From NCBI GenBank assembly GCA_002314945.1, contig DCHV01000045.1, positions 8,640-23,283 of the forward strand: a DNA stretch of 14,644 nt, read 5' to 3'. The notes beneath the pieces are model-generated. The model saw only the letters and a program-made list of their open reading frames with translations. It did no database searches and was not told the DNA's origin. The stretch comes from Prevotellaceae bacterium UBA1743 (GTDB lineage Bacteria > Bacteroidota > Bacteroidia > Bacteroidales > Bacteroidaceae). Numbering within the stretch: position 1 is the stretch's first letter; every line of letters begins with the position of its first letter. A program made the translations under genes and the position numbers. Below, piece after piece: positions 14,517-14,644 of the stretch.

Positions 14517-14644
14517 ATGAGGCAACTCTCCTCATTCTTTTTGGTTGCTCTCCTGTTCTCGGCATGTAAGAGCCCCCGACCTGTGGTAGTACCTCGTGCG
14601 GAAGTCGTAATGCCAGATCATTCCGTAGTGGTACAACCTGTATC
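14517..14644 (+). CDS. Lipoprotein of unknown function, C-terminus off window
   Basis: Only 42 codons are visible. The start at 14517 gives MRQLSSFFLVALLFSAC, a textbook lipoprotein signal with lipobox LFSAC and C17 as the lipid site. An in-frame ATG at 14487 would add ten residues and is less likely. The mature part begins KSPRPVVVPRAEVV and continues proline- and valine-rich, like a flexible tether to the membrane. No domain is visible, so I give no function. It is transcribed away from nadB. Confidence 0.65.
   Translation, partial: MRQLSSFFLVALLFSACKSPRPVVVPRAEVVMPDHSVVVQPV

Overview
The window looks like chromosomal DNA from a Bacteroidota species, most likely Bacteroidales of the Prevotella/Bacteroides type. 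Several starts are preceded by the Bacteroidota -7 element TAnnTTTG, AT-rich leaders replace clear Shine-Dalgarno sites, exported proteins carry short signal peptides ending in SSWAQ or a cysteine, and the gene families (GH123, GH95-like, DUF4294, DUF3089) are common in that phylum. No genus can be fixed from this sequence alone.

Layout. Positions 1-5556 hold a tightly packed minus-strand unit read from right to left: nadA (quinolinate synthase), a BASS-family sodium/organic-anion symporter, a CPA2-type cation/proton antiporter with two C-terminal RCK_C-like domains, and a GH123-type secreted glycosidase cut by the window edge. Junctions are ATGA (4 nt overlap), a 13 nt overlap and a 30 nt gap. 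Positions 5557-6012 are intergenic, with a cluster of DnaA-box-like 9-mers, AT-rich stretches, a probable nadA promoter and a terminator for the next gene. Positions 6013-6942 encode a DUF3089 alpha/beta-hydrolase lipoprotein (minus). Positions 6943-7904 are a second large intergenic region with a 22-bp-period repeat array, three copies of a composite TGACAAA-rich repeat in mixed orientation, a 41-bp nearly pure AT tract and a good promoter facing right. Positions 7905-10719 hold a plus-strand pair: a GH95-like secreted glycosidase and a SpoU/TrmH-type RNA methyltransferase. This pair meets a minus-strand unit, nadB - trkH - DUF4294 gene (14356 down to 10676), tail to tail with a 44 nt overlap. 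A lipoprotein gene starts divergently from nadB and runs off the right edge.

How the genes relate. NadB (L-aspartate to iminoaspartate) and NadA (iminoaspartate plus dihydroxyacetone phosphate to quinolinate) are the two successive enzymes of de novo NAD synthesis, placed in two separate units about 7 kb apart on either side of the intergenic regions. Each unit also carries a cation transporter (antiporter with nadA, TrkH with nadB).

The most interesting signal is a candidate chromosomal replication origin. DnaA-box-like sites cluster at 5617-5703 and 5916-5935. Genes on the same (minus) strand change from C-rich to G-rich on the plus strand between the left and right parts of the window, as expected at an origin. 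By this measure the switch falls a little to the right of the box cluster, in 7110-7905, so the exact site is open. I saw no tRNA, rRNA, CRISPR array, transposase or phage gene.
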